This document shows, piece after piece, positions 32,079 to 40,376 of a DNA stretch of 64,000 nt (its first letter is position 1; each line of letters begins with the position of its first letter). A model generated the notes under the pieces. It did not search any database. It saw nothing but the letters and a program-made list of their open reading frames with translations, and was not told where the DNA came from. The DNA is from an uncultured Desulfobacterales bacterium (GTDB taxonomy: Bacteria > Desulfobacterota > Desulfobacteria > Desulfobacterales > JAHEIW01): assembly GCA_947259495.1 (NCBI GenBank), contig CAMYLV010000022.1, positions 1 through 64,000 on the forward strand, read 5' to 3'. A program made the position numbers and the translations under genes.

Positions 32079-34415
32079 TTAGAATCCCTTGAAGGGGTTC
32101 GGGCCCATTTCCTCGACGCTGGCCACAAAATCATCGATGATTTGCGGAAGTTTATCATATTCATCGATGGCCACCTGGAATTGCGCCACGCGTTCTTCTT
32201 CAAGCGCCAGGCTCGACAGGGCATCGCCGATTTTTTTCATTCGGATTTCGGCCAGCTCGCTGCCCTTGACGAAATGACACTGGTAGTCGTCGCCGTGTTT
32301 GCAGCCCAGCAAAAAAACACCGTCCATACCCTGGGCCAGAGCGTCTTTGATCCAGATGACATTGACCGAACCCAGGCACCTGACCGGTATGAAGCGCACT
32401 TCGGCCGAATACGTAAGCCGGTTGAGAGCGGCGATATCCAGGGCCGGATAGGCATCATTTTCACAGATCAGTCCGAGGATTCGCAGCGGCGGCTCGTCAT
32501 AATCGTCTTCGGACGGCACGCCGATCGCTTTGACCATCGATCCGATACTGTCAATGCTGTAATCGACAAAGTTGATGATGCGCTCCGGGCAGCAGCCCAT
32601 ACAGGTGCCGCAACGGCGGCAGCGTGCCGGATTCGGCTTGGGGGTGCCCTTTTCATCGTCATCGATGGCGCCAAAGGGACATTCTTCCGTGCAGCGTTTG
32701 CACTGGGTGCAGCGCTGGAAGAAAAAGTCGGGAAAGGTCATATCGCCCGAGCGGGGATGTACCGAGACGCCGCGGTTGACCGATTCCAGACATTGAATCG
32801 CTTTCAAGGCTGCTCCGGTGGCATCCTCCACTGCTTCTTCCACGCTCATACTGCGCCGGATGGCACCGGCGGCATAAATGCCGGTTCGCTGCGTTTCATA
32901 GGGAAAACAGATAAAATTCGAATCGGCATAGTCATCAAAGAGCGCGTTATCGCGAAATCCCGGTCCCTGCCGGTAGGCCAGGTTGATCACCGGGTCATCT
33001 GCGGTTACCGGAACCATACCGGTCCCCAGCACCACCATATCGGCCTTGACCTGTACCTTTTCACCCAGCAGGGTATTGTCGGCTTCGACAATTAAGCCAC
33101 CTCCGTTCTTAGAGACGCGGGTGACTTCCCCCTTGGTTAGAAAGATGCCCGGGTCCTGCTGGATGTTTTTGTAAAAGTTTTCCGTCAGACCCACCGTGCG
33201 CATGTGCTGGTAAAAAACATAGGATTTGCCGTCCGCATAATCTTCCCGCAGGTATTTGGCCTGTTTGAGCGCCACCAGGCTGGTCACCGCACCGCTATAG
33301 GCAAAGTCCTTGTCATCCCCCTGACCGGGGCTCTGGATGAAAACAACGGATTTGGCCTCCTTGCCGTCTGAGGGCCGCACGATTTTACCGGCGGCGGCGA
33401 TTTCCTCAAATTGATGGTTGGTGACCACATCGGCATTTTCGCCAAAACCCAGATGGGCAAATTCGCCTTCCTCAGGCTGATAGGGCCGCCATCCGGCTGC
33501 CAGAATCACGGCACCGAACTTTTCACCATTAGGATCCAGCGTCAAAATGTCCTGTTTGCCCTTGTTGTATTCCATAAATGCTTCGTGCAGTTTTTCGGCA
33601 TCCAACTCTTTGCCCTTGTCGTCGACCTTCATTTCCTCCGGCAGGGGAAAGGGGACGTCGAATTCGGTTTTTTCGCCGGGCTTTTTAAGGGTCACGGTAA
33701 AATCCCCCGGTTCCCCGGCGATACGCGCAACGACTGTCTCGGTTTTCACCGCAATGTTGGAATAATTTTCAAGTTCATTTATTTTTGATTCGATCGCCGG
33801 TGGGATCAGATCCTCATAGGGGTACGCGCCGGGCAGTTGTTGGCGCCACGTGTTGGCATTGCCGCCCAGCGACGCTTCTTTTTCAACGATGGTCACCTCG
33901 TAGCCGGTTTTGGCCGCATCGATGGCCGCCGAGATCCCGCTCATGCCACCGCCGATCACCAGGATCTTTTTATTGAGCGCTTCCAGCAGATAGGGCTCCG
34001 GCAGATCGACTTTTTCGACCCGCGCCATGCCCATCTTTAAATAGTCTTCAGCCATCATCTGAATATGGTCGATAAAGGTTTCATCGTCTTTTTGTTCTTC
34101 GGTGGGAGCCGGATATTTCGACCGCAGGTGCGTCCAGACCACCCCTTCTCTTAAGTTCACCCGATCCACGATGCAGCCGTCAAAACGGAAGACATCATAA
34201 AGAACCCGGCGCGAACAGGCGGCAATCACCAGCGTGTTGACACCCTCATCGGCAATGTCCTTTTTAAGGAGTTCAACTCCGGCCTGACCGCACAGAATCG
34301 GGCAGGTTTTGACCGCAAGCCCTTCTTCCTTGGCAACATCGCCCAGCTTTTCGATATCGACGGCTTCCCCGATCCCACAACCTTCGCAGATATATATACC
34401 GTATTTTTTATCCAT
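32079..34415 (-). CDS. qmoB: QmoB, HdrA-like flavoprotein with MvhD domain
   Basis: A 778-residue cytoplasmic subunit. The N-terminal 140 residues are an HdrA-type domain (ICEGCGIGEAVD, CPILCGQAG, ACSRRVLYD). An FAD domain begins near residue 150 (ILVIGGGMSGISAAIDAA), with a second nucleotide segment DMVVLGTGMVPV. Two [4Fe-4S] motifs follow: CTQCKRCTEECP and CRRCGTCMGCCPE. The C-terminal about 140 residues are MvhD-like, with Cys in GLICEND, VRCLGSV and LGCKHGDDYQCH. It transfers electrons within the Qmo complex, possibly with electron confurcation as suggested for the family. SD AGGAGGATAG lies upstream of the ATG. It starts 14 bp after qmoA. Confidence 0.97.
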   Translation of the reverse strand: MDKKYGIYICEGCGIGEAVDIEKLGDVAKEEGLAVKTCPILCGQAGVELLKKDIADEGVNTLVIAACSRRVLYDVFRFDGCIVDRVNLREGVVWTHLRSKYPAPTEEQKDDETFIDHIQMMAEDYLKMGMARVEKVDLPEPYLLEALNKKILVIGGGMSGISAAIDAAKTGYEVTIVEKEASLGGNANTWRQQLPGAYPYEDLIPPAIESKINELENYSNIAVKTETVVARIAGEPGDFTVTLKKPGEKTEFDVPFPLPEEMKVDDKGKELDAEKLHEAFMEYNKGKQDILTLDPNGEKFGAVILAAGWRPYQPEEGEFAHLGFGENADVVTNHQFEEIAAAGKIVRPSDGKEAKSVVFIQSPGQGDDKDFAYSGAVTSLVALKQAKYLREDYADGKSYVFYQHMRTVGLTENFYKNIQQDPGIFLTKGEVTRVSKNGGGLIVEADNTLLGEKVQVKADMVVLGTGMVPVTADDPVINLAYRQGPGFRDNALFDDYADSNFICFPYETQRTGIYAAGAIRRSMSVEEAVEDATGAALKAIQCLESVNRGVSVHPRSGDMTFPDFFFQRCTQCKRCTEECPFGAIDDDEKGTPKPNPARCRRCGTCMGCCPERIINFVDYSIDSIGSMVKAIGVPSEDDYDEPPLRILGLICENDAYPALDIAALNRLTYSAEVRFIPVRCLGSVNVIWIKDALAQGMDGVFLLGCKHGDDYQCHFVKGSELAEIRMKKIGDALSSLALEEERVAQFQVAIDEYDKLPQIIDDFVASVEEMGPNPFKGF

Positions 34416-34429
34416 GTCTGACTATCCTC

Positions 34430-35707
34430 CTACCTGCTCACCAGGGTTTGAATCGCCTTAAGGGCCATTCCGGTAGCATTTTGATTGGATGAAACCACGT
34501 CGGCCGGCTTGTTGGCGCATCCGGCTGCAAACATCCCGCCTTTTTCAAAATCATTGACGATAAATCCGTCATCATTGACCTGCAAATCGGCCGGAAGTTT
34601 GTCGGTCGCGACGGTGGGCTGCATGCCGGTTGCCAGAACCACCATCTCCACCTCCTGATGGATCTTTTCACCGGTTACCGCATTTTCGGCAACAACGGTA
34701 ACATTTTGCGTACCCGAATCTGCGCTGACCTCGGCCACTTTGCCTTTAATCAGGAAGATGTTTTCATCCTCTTTGGTCGTTTGATAGAACCGTTCATAGC
34801 GGTAACCGGGGGCCCGCAAATCGATATAGAAGATGTAAATCCTGGCATCGGGATAGCGCTCGCGGACATAGGTGGCCTGCTTTAAAGATGCCATGCAGCA
34901 AATATAGGAGCAGTATGGCAGGTGATTCTCATCACGGGAGCCCGCACACTGTACAAAAGCCACACTCTGCGGCTCTTTGTTGTCCGAGGGGCGCAGAATT
35001 TTACCCCGGGTCGGCCCATTGGGAGCAGCCAGTCGTTCCATCATCATATTGGTAATGATGTTCGGATACTGACCGAAACCGAGATTGTCGATCTTGGCGG
35101 CATCATAAGGCTGCCAGCCGGTGGACCACACAATGGCACCCACATTCAAATTCAGGGTTTTGGCTTCCATTTCGAGATCAATCGCATCATATTTACAGGC
35201 TTCTTGGGCCCGGGTGGCATCCGAAGTTCCGATGATCTCCGGTGCAATCACATAACGAGCCGGGAAGGCCATCTCAAATGGTAAATAAGCCCCTTTGATC
35301 TTTTGCATCCCGAAATCATACTCGCTGTCGATTTCAGCCTGACAGGCTTCCGTACAGGCATCGCAGCAGGTGCAGTTTTCGTTCACATATCTCGGGTTGA
35401 CTTTAACCGCCACCTCATAGTTACCTGGATCGCCGGTAACCGATTCCACCTCTGCCAGGGTCAGGACTTTGATTCTGGGGTTGTCCTTTATCCGTCTGAA
35501 ATTGATTTCCAGGCCGCAGGTGGGCGGGCACAACTTGGGAAAATATTGATTCAGCTGGGCGACCCTTCCGCCCAGATACGGATTTTTTTCGACCAGGAAA
35601 ACCTCGTACCCCACCTCGGCAGCTTCAATCGCCGTGGTCAGACCGCTGATCCCGCCGCCAACGACTAATATGCTTCCGCTTACCGGAGCTGCTTTTTCTT
35701 CAGTCAT
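34430..35707 (-). CDS. qmoA: QmoA, HdrA-like flavoprotein
   Basis: A 425-residue cytoplasmic subunit. A Rossmann FAD motif (ILVVGGGISGLTTAIEAAEVG) at residues about 13-33 is given here only by position and key residues GGGISG. A conserved LCPPTCGLEINFRR segment follows. The iron-sulfur motif is CTCCDACTEACQAEI (about residue 112). CSYICCMASLKQATYV is the second Cys-rich HdrA signature. The last part contains the second FAD segment LATGMQPT and AAGCANKPADV. In sulfate reducers QmoA contacts AprAB. SD GGAGGGAAG immediately precedes the ATG. It follows aprA by about 350 bp containing a terminator, so qmoABC may have its own promoter or depend on read-through. Confidence 0.97.
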   Translation of the reverse strand: MTEEKAAPVSGSILVVGGGISGLTTAIEAAEVGYEVFLVEKNPYLGGRVAQLNQYFPKLCPPTCGLEINFRRIKDNPRIKVLTLAEVESVTGDPGNYEVAVKVNPRYVNENCTCCDACTEACQAEIDSEYDFGMQKIKGAYLPFEMAFPARYVIAPEIIGTSDATRAQEACKYDAIDLEMEAKTLNLNVGAIVWSTGWQPYDAAKIDNLGFGQYPNIITNMMMERLAAPNGPTRGKILRPSDNKEPQSVAFVQCAGSRDENHLPYCSYICCMASLKQATYVRERYPDARIYIFYIDLRAPGYRYERFYQTTKEDENIFLIKGKVAEVSADSGTQNVTVVAENAVTGEKIHQEVEMVVLATGMQPTVATDKLPADLQVNDDGFIVNDFEKGGMFAAGCANKPADVVSSNQNATGMALKAIQTLVSR

Positions 35708-35734
35708 ACTTCCCTCCGTACAGTTTTGTTGTTA

Positions 35735-35890
35735 GGTTTCAGTTCCCGGGTTCAGGGTTCTGGGTTCAGAAGTTTCATAACTTAAGTTTCCAGTTTCAGG
35801 CTGCGGTCCTATATCCTCTAACATCTGATAACTTATTTCTGCTGTGATCCAACCCCTGAACCTTTGAACGCTGAACCTCTGAACCAGGCG
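35735..35890. repeat. Phrase-built inverted repeat between aprA and qmoA
   Basis: GGTTTCAGTTCCCGGGTTCAG-type phrases on the left face CCCCTGAACCTTTGAACG and CTGAACCTCTGAACC on the right. It is an imperfect about 155-bp inverted repeat lying in the spacer upstream of qmoA; no gene is seen in 35708-36055. Confidence 0.6.
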
Positions 35891-35971
35891 ACTGACGCCT
35901 AAAAAATGGGAGTAACACATGAGAAATGTTGTCGCCCGCTCGCATTAAGCTACCGCCAAGCGAGCGCTCTC

Positions 35972-36007
35972 AACAAAAACCTCCAGGTGTCGGATGACAC
36001 CTGGAGG
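35972..36007 (-). terminator. Rho-independent terminator of aprBA
   Basis: A perfect 12-bp stem, CCTCCAGGTGTC with GACACCTGGAGG, and a 4-nt loop; on the minus strand it is followed by TTTTTGTTG. It lies 48 bp past the displaced aprA stop. Confidence 0.88.
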
Positions 36008-36055
36008 TATCTGTTGGTTAATCAAAGTTGACTCGTCTGCTTCTTAACTGATCCA

Positions 36056-36146
36056 TTAGGCGTCCGGGATGATCTTGATATAATCTTTCTTAAAGATATC
36101 CCATTTCTGCTCTTTGGGATCATACTTGGAGTTGACAAAGCAGAAC
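36056..36146 (-). other. aprA: Out-of-frame C-terminal end of aprA
   Basis: In the +1 frame relative to aprA this stretch reads FCFVNSKYDPKEQKWDIFKK and then DYIKIIPDA and TAA at 36056. That is recognisable as the normal AprA C-terminus. The main frame instead ends early with VLLCQLQV. Read together they show a frameshift or small deletion near 36146. Confidence 0.8.
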
Positions 36147-38015
36147 ATAATCGGCTTGATAGTAAAATCCAGGATAACGGGTCTCTTTACGGTACTGAAT
36201 GTGGCGCAGATGCGATTCCAACGTCCAGATGCGGTGCTGAATCTCCCAGGCTCGCATCAGTTCGTGCAGATCACCGGCAGCCAATTTTTCGTTGTCTTCG
36301 CGCATGGTTGCCAGCAGGTCCATGACGATCTCCAGGTTCTTGGAGGTCGTCTGGTAGAAGGTGGCGGTTCCGGCTCCGTATTCATGGCCGGCCTTCATCA
36401 TGCGATACATCATGCCATTGGGCTTGATGTAGTTGGGGTTGATGTCTTCGGCCGTGGTGTAAGCGCAGTGCTCCAGATAGGTCCGCACCGGTTTATAGAC
36501 GATGTCGACCAGTTCGTCTGCCGACTGGCTGATGGCCGGTGAGTAGTCGGCATGATCCTTGGCATAGCGAACCATTTCTTTGACGGCAATCCGCCCCTCG
36601 GCATGGGAGCCGGAGGAGAATTTATGACCGGAACAGCCCACGCCGTCACCGGCGGTAAACAGGCCGTTGACCGTGGTCATGCGGTTGTAAACCTTACCGT
36701 TGTCAGCTTTGATCTTGTATGCATCCGGTACCCAGTCATAATCCGGACCGGAGGTCCACAGACCGCAGCAGCCGGAGTGAGATCCGAGCAGATACGGTTC
36801 GGTGGGCATAACTTCGGAATTTTTCTTTTCAGGCTCGGTATTGGTGGCGCACCACAGATTCGCCTGGCCGCAGGTCATATCCAAAAAGTCTTCCCAGGCT
36901 TCGGATTCGAGATGTTTGAGCTCTTTTTTGTCCATGGTCTTACCGAGCTCGGCCAGGGCGGACACGGTATCCATAATAATGGGCCCACGGCCTTCTTTCA
37001 TCTCAAAGAGCATCAGGTGGTTTCGCAGACAGGTCGGCGTAATGGCTGCTGTTCCGTAAGGTGCATATTTTTCGAGCTCGGCTTTGGCGGCATCACCGCC
37101 GGCAAAGGCTTCGCCCAGACCGTTAAGTGTTTTGGCCTTAAACAGCAGAAACCAAGCACCGACCGGGCCATAGCCGTCTTTAAAACGGGCCGGGGTGAAG
37201 CGGTTTTCCATCATGGACAGCTCGGCGCCGATTTTCATGCACAGGGTATAGGTGGAACCGGAGTTCCAGACCGGATACCAGGCACGGCCTTTGCCCTCGC
37301 CGACTGAACGGGGCTGATAAATATTGACGGCCCCGCCGCAGGCAACCAGCATGGTCTTGCACTTGATGATGAAGACCTTGTTTTCACGGACGGAGAAGCC
37401 AACCGCACCGGCGATCTGGTTTTCTTTGTTGGCATCCAGCAGCAGTTCGACGATGAAAACCCTTTCCAGAACGTTTTCTTCGCCAATGGCCAGCTTGGCC
37501 GCTTCGGCCACGATGCGCTTGTAGGATTCGCCGTTGATCATGATCTGCCATTTGCCCGTACGCACCGGCTGGGCGCCTGCTTTCAGGGTACCCATTTTCT
37601 GGCCTTTTTTACCATCCAGGTTTTTGCCGTCTTCGGTTTTCTTCCAGATCGGCAGACCCCATTCTTCAAACAGGTACACGGAATCATCCACGTGGCAGCC
37701 CAGATCAAAGATCAGGTCTTCGCGGACAATGCCCATCAGGTCGTTGCGGACCATGCGCACATAATCATCAGGGGTGTTATCGCCAATAAAGGTGTTGATG
37801 GCCGAAAGGCCCTGGGCAACCGCACCGCTTCTTTCCAAAGCAGCTTTGTCGACCATCAAAACACTCTGGTCGTCAGACATCCATTTTTTGGCCTCAAATG
37901 CAGCACCGCTGGCGGCCATACCGCCGCCGACGATCAAAACATCAACTTCTCGCTCCTCGACTTCCGGGTCCTTTACAGCTTTGAGTTCCCCGAGTGGTTT
38001 ATTCGGTAATGCCAT
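36120..38015 (-). CDS. aprA: Adenylylsulfate reductase alpha subunit, frame broken near the 3' end
   Basis: The flavoprotein that reduces APS to AMP and sulfite. The frame gives 631 residues: FAD-binding DVLIVGGGMAASGAAFEA, active-site regions MVDKAALERSGAVAQGLSAI (20 residues), IYQPRSVGEGKGRAWYPVW, GAELSMMENRFTPARFKDGY, and GDGVGCSGHKFSSGSHAEGR. It is normal until PGFYYQADY, then shifts: eight odd residues and a stop at 36120, while the expected end continues in another frame to 36056. Homologues, from memory, have about seven or eight more residues between QADY and CFVNSKYD, so a roughly 23-bp deletion is as likely as a 1-2 bp change. AprA is essential for sulfate respiration, so sequence error is a serious possibility. 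SD AAGGAGG precedes the ATG; it lies 65 bp after aprB. Confidence 0.96.
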   Translation of the reverse strand: MALPNKPLGELKAVKDPEVEEREVDVLIVGGGMAASGAAFEAKKWMSDDQSVLMVDKAALERSGAVAQGLSAINTFIGDNTPDDYVRMVRNDLMGIVREDLIFDLGCHVDDSVYLFEEWGLPIWKKTEDGKNLDGKKGQKMGTLKAGAQPVRTGKWQIMINGESYKRIVAEAAKLAIGEENVLERVFIVELLLDANKENQIAGAVGFSVRENKVFIIKCKTMLVACGGAVNIYQPRSVGEGKGRAWYPVWNSGSTYTLCMKIGAELSMMENRFTPARFKDGYGPVGAWFLLFKAKTLNGLGEAFAGGDAAKAELEKYAPYGTAAITPTCLRNHLMLFEMKEGRGPIIMDTVSALAELGKTMDKKELKHLESEAWEDFLDMTCGQANLWCATNTEPEKKNSEVMPTEPYLLGSHSGCCGLWTSGPDYDWVPDAYKIKADNGKVYNRMTTVNGLFTAGDGVGCSGHKFSSGSHAEGRIAVKEMVRYAKDHADYSPAISQSADELVDIVYKPVRTYLEHCAYTTAEDINPNYIKPNGMMYRMMKAGHEYGAGTATFYQTTSKNLEIVMDLLATMREDNEKLAAGDLHELMRAWEIQHRIWTLESHLRHIQYRKETRYPGFYYQADYVLLCQLQV

Positions 38016-38080
38016 ATCATATCCTCCTTGATTTATAATGCTAATTGATCATTGACTTTAAATAAACAAACCATGCGTAT

Positions 38081-38518
38081 TTACACGGTTGCCTGGGGCG
38101 TCGGAATTGCATAGCCGTCGGCTTCTTCTGTTGACAGCAAGCCGCTTTCCAGGTCCTTGCCTTTCAGTTCCGGATAAGCATTAGCCTGTCCTTCGGGAGT
38201 GGTTCGGATGGGGAACTTAAAGCGTTTGATGGTCCCGTTTCGGAACTTGCAGGTCCACATGATATCCTCGGTTCCAAGCATCGGCATAACACTGCTTCCC
38301 AGGGGAACAAAGTCGGCATAACCCCTGACTTCAATTGCCTGGGTGGGGCAGATCTTGACGCATGAGAAGCATTCCCAACACTGATCCGGCTCCTGGTTGT
38401 AAGCCTTCATCACGTTGGGCTCAAGAACCATCAGGTCATTCGGACAAATGTACTGACAGGCAGTTTTGTCCCCGCCTTTGCATCCATCGCATTTTTCGTC
38501 TATTACAAAACTTGGCAT
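38081..38518 (-). CDS. aprB: Adenylylsulfate reductase beta subunit
   Basis: A 145-residue iron-sulfur subunit with two [4Fe-4S] clusters: CDGCKGGDKTACQYICP (first cluster, with the insertion typical of AprB) and CWECFSCVKICP. The rest forms the β-sheet and C-terminal tail (EDIMWTCKFRNGTIKRFKFP) that wraps around AprA. It accepts electrons from QmoABC and passes them to the AprA FAD. The ATG at 38518 has AGGAGGT eight bases upstream. It is the first gene of aprBA, with a long leader behind a good promoter at 38750-38778. Confidence 0.98.
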   Translation of the reverse strand: MPSFVIDEKCDGCKGGDKTACQYICPNDLMVLEPNVMKAYNQEPDQCWECFSCVKICPTQAIEVRGYADFVPLGSSVMPMLGTEDIMWTCKFRNGTIKRFKFPIRTTPEGQANAYPELKGKDLESGLLSTEEADGYAIPTPQATV

Positions 38519-38749
38519 TTATCATACCTCCTAAATTAATGTAGTAAGTTATTGTGGCAATCCTTAACCGTCGAAAAGAATTAAGTGTTTGCACCTCCCT
38601 TCATATTCCTGAGTTTTTATTTAATGGGTTATTTATCGGTTAAACCGGTACCCACCGGTTGATATTTGAGTTAAAACAGCGATTTTCCATGCTGTCGCTA
38701 TTAAATATTTCCTATAATATCAGCCATATAGCGTTTGCCCAAAGGAGAA

Positions 38750-38778
38750 AACATATCATTGAAAATTTAGCTTGTCAA
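38750..38778 (-). promoter_or_regulatory. Probable sigma-70 promoter of aprBA
   Basis: On the minus strand a perfect -35 TTGACA (38778-38773) and -10 TATGTT (38755-38750) are spaced by 17 bp. Transcription would start near 38743, giving a leader of about 225 nt that includes the hairpin AACCGGT-GGGT-ACCGGTT (about 38643-38660), upstream of the SD. The remaining 38779-38959 shows nothing recognisable. Confidence 0.6.
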
Positions 38779-38959
38779 GGGTTTTTGGCCCCGCAAAAAC
38801 CAAAATTTCAAGCAGTTATGAGACAATGATCGTAACATCTATAACCTGTATTTAAGGGTTAAATTTGATACTATATGTGGTATTCGCGTCCTGAAATTCA
38901 CGTAAAAAATTCCAAGCGTCAGAACCGACCTGAAAATTCTCATGCAAAGGCAATAAGGA

Positions 38960-39255
38960 ATGGTGTCAGGTGTTGGGTTTCAGGTATCAGGTGTCAGTCG
39001 TTGTCCCGGAGGACCTACCGTTGTTTCGAGGAATCACCCAATAAAGAAAAATTGATTGCCAAATTAGAATTATTTTTCTTTGCCACACAGCGAAAACCTG
39101 ATACGAAATTTCATAGGTCCAAAATAAAGGTGTCGGGTTTCAGGTGTCAGAGGACAGAAAACAGAAGTCATACAAGGTGCTTCATTTCCCAGTATTTACC
39201 ATCTGTCTTCTGTCCTCTGTTTTCTGTTAACTGCTCTGACACCTGAACACTAAAC
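38960..39255. repeat. Phrase-built inverted repeats upstream of the first YkgJ-type gene
   Basis: GGTGTCAGGTGTTGGGTTTC phrases (38960-39000) are followed by a hairpin-like unit at 39128-39255. In that unit GGTTTCAGGTGTCAGAGGAC on the left is mirrored by CTGTCCTCTG and GCTCTGACACCTGAACAC on the right. No gene is seen. Confidence 0.6.
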
Positions 39256-39330
39256 ATCGCACACACCTGAATTATGGGTAGTAAATCGAAAATTTTACAT
39301 CAATTTTTTTAATTGGAGAAGCAGATTGAC

Positions 39331-40095
39331 GTGAACGACTGCCTTAAAGCCATAGCACCGGACACGACCTTCCGGTTTGCATGTTCTCCTGCCGTGGCGT
39401 GTTTCAATGAATGTTGCCAGGATTTAAATCAGTTTTTGTACCCTTACGACATCTTACGCCTAAAAAAAAGACTGGGACTGTCTTCGGTTGAATTTCTGGA
39501 ACGCTATACCACCCGGCACATTGGCCCCGAATCAGGGCTGCCAATTGTGGCACTTAAAGCCGCAGCTGCCGAACGGTTAACATGTCCGTTTGTTACCCAA
39601 AAGGGCTGCCGCGTATATCCGGATCGCCCCGCATCCTGCCGCACCTATCCGCTGGTGCGGGCCATATCCCGCAATCGTGAAACCGGCGAGGTCAACGAAC
39701 GTTTCATGCTGTTAAAAGAACCGCACTGCTCAGGTTTTGACGCGCCCACAGCGCAGACTGTATCGCAATGGACCAACAACCAGGAAATTGGGATTTACAA
39801 TCATTTCAACGATCAGCTGCTTGACATCATCCGTCTGAAAAACCAGCTGCGGCCGGGCCCGCTGGACCTGAAAGCGCGACATCTGTTTTACGTGGCGCTT
39901 TATGATCTGGACCGTTTCAGAAATCAGATGATTAACAATAAACTATTGGATAACATTGATGTGGAACCGCAGAAACTGGCCGACGCAAAGGCCGATGATA
40001 CGGCATTGCTGGAAGTAGGAATGGAGTGGGTGAAACAGGTTTTGTTTAAGATGCAAAGGTTCAGAGGTTCTGGGTTCAAAGGTTCAAGGGTTTAG
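39331..40095 (+). CDS. YkgJ-type cysteine-cluster protein 1
   Basis: A 254-residue protein of the Fe-S/zinc-chelating CxxxCxxCC-like (UPF0153/YkgJ) group: FACSPAVACFNECCQDL near the N-terminus, then CPFVTQKGCRVYPDRPASCR, the usual second cluster. The function of the group is not established; the Cys pattern suggests metal or Fe-S binding. GTG 39331 is preferred, with GGAGAA about 12 bases upstream; a TTG at 39313 is possible. The last 14 residues (QRFRGSGFKGSRV) are read from the GGTTCAGAGG phrase repeat, so the original C-terminus has been replaced or extended by it. It is a paralogue of the gene at 41333-42115 on the opposite strand. Confidence 0.8.
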   Translation: MNDCLKAIAPDTTFRFACSPAVACFNECCQDLNQFLYPYDILRLKKRLGLSSVEFLERYTTRHIGPESGLPIVALKAAAAERLTCPFVTQKGCRVYPDRPASCRTYPLVRAISRNRETGEVNERFMLLKEPHCSGFDAPTAQTVSQWTNNQEIGIYNHFNDQLLDIIRLKNQLRPGPLDLKARHLFYVALYDLDRFRNQMINNKLLDNIDVEPQKLADAKADDTALLEVGMEWVKQVLFKMQRFRGSGFKGSRV

Positions 40096-40360
40096 GTTTC
40101 GGACTCATGCCTCTGCTGCTGGCTGCCCCGGCCACTGGCTTCTGGCAGGCACAAAGGCCTGCCATCCGGTTCTGAAGGGGGTCATTTCCCATCGAATGTA
40201 GGGCCGGTGTCTTGCATCCCGACCCATAGGCGGAGCCTGTGTGCCGGCTGGAAATGGTGACTATAGAGGATTTTCCGAGTTTCATCTGTCATCTGACCCA
40301 TGACATCTGTCTTCTGGTATTTAACCTCTGAACCCTTGAACGTTGAACCTTAAAACGTAT
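40062..40360. repeat. Phrase-built inverted repeat overlapping the YkgJ-type gene 3' end
   Basis: The left arm GGTTCAGAGGTTCTGGGTTC continues with AAAGGTTCAAGGG, and the right arm has TAACCTCTGAACCCTTGAACG and TTGAACC (split). The middle carries CATCTGTCTTCTGG. The total is about 300 bp, with its left end coding for the tail of the upstream gene. Confidence 0.6.
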
Positions 40361-40376
40361 AAGCAAGGTGGACGCT

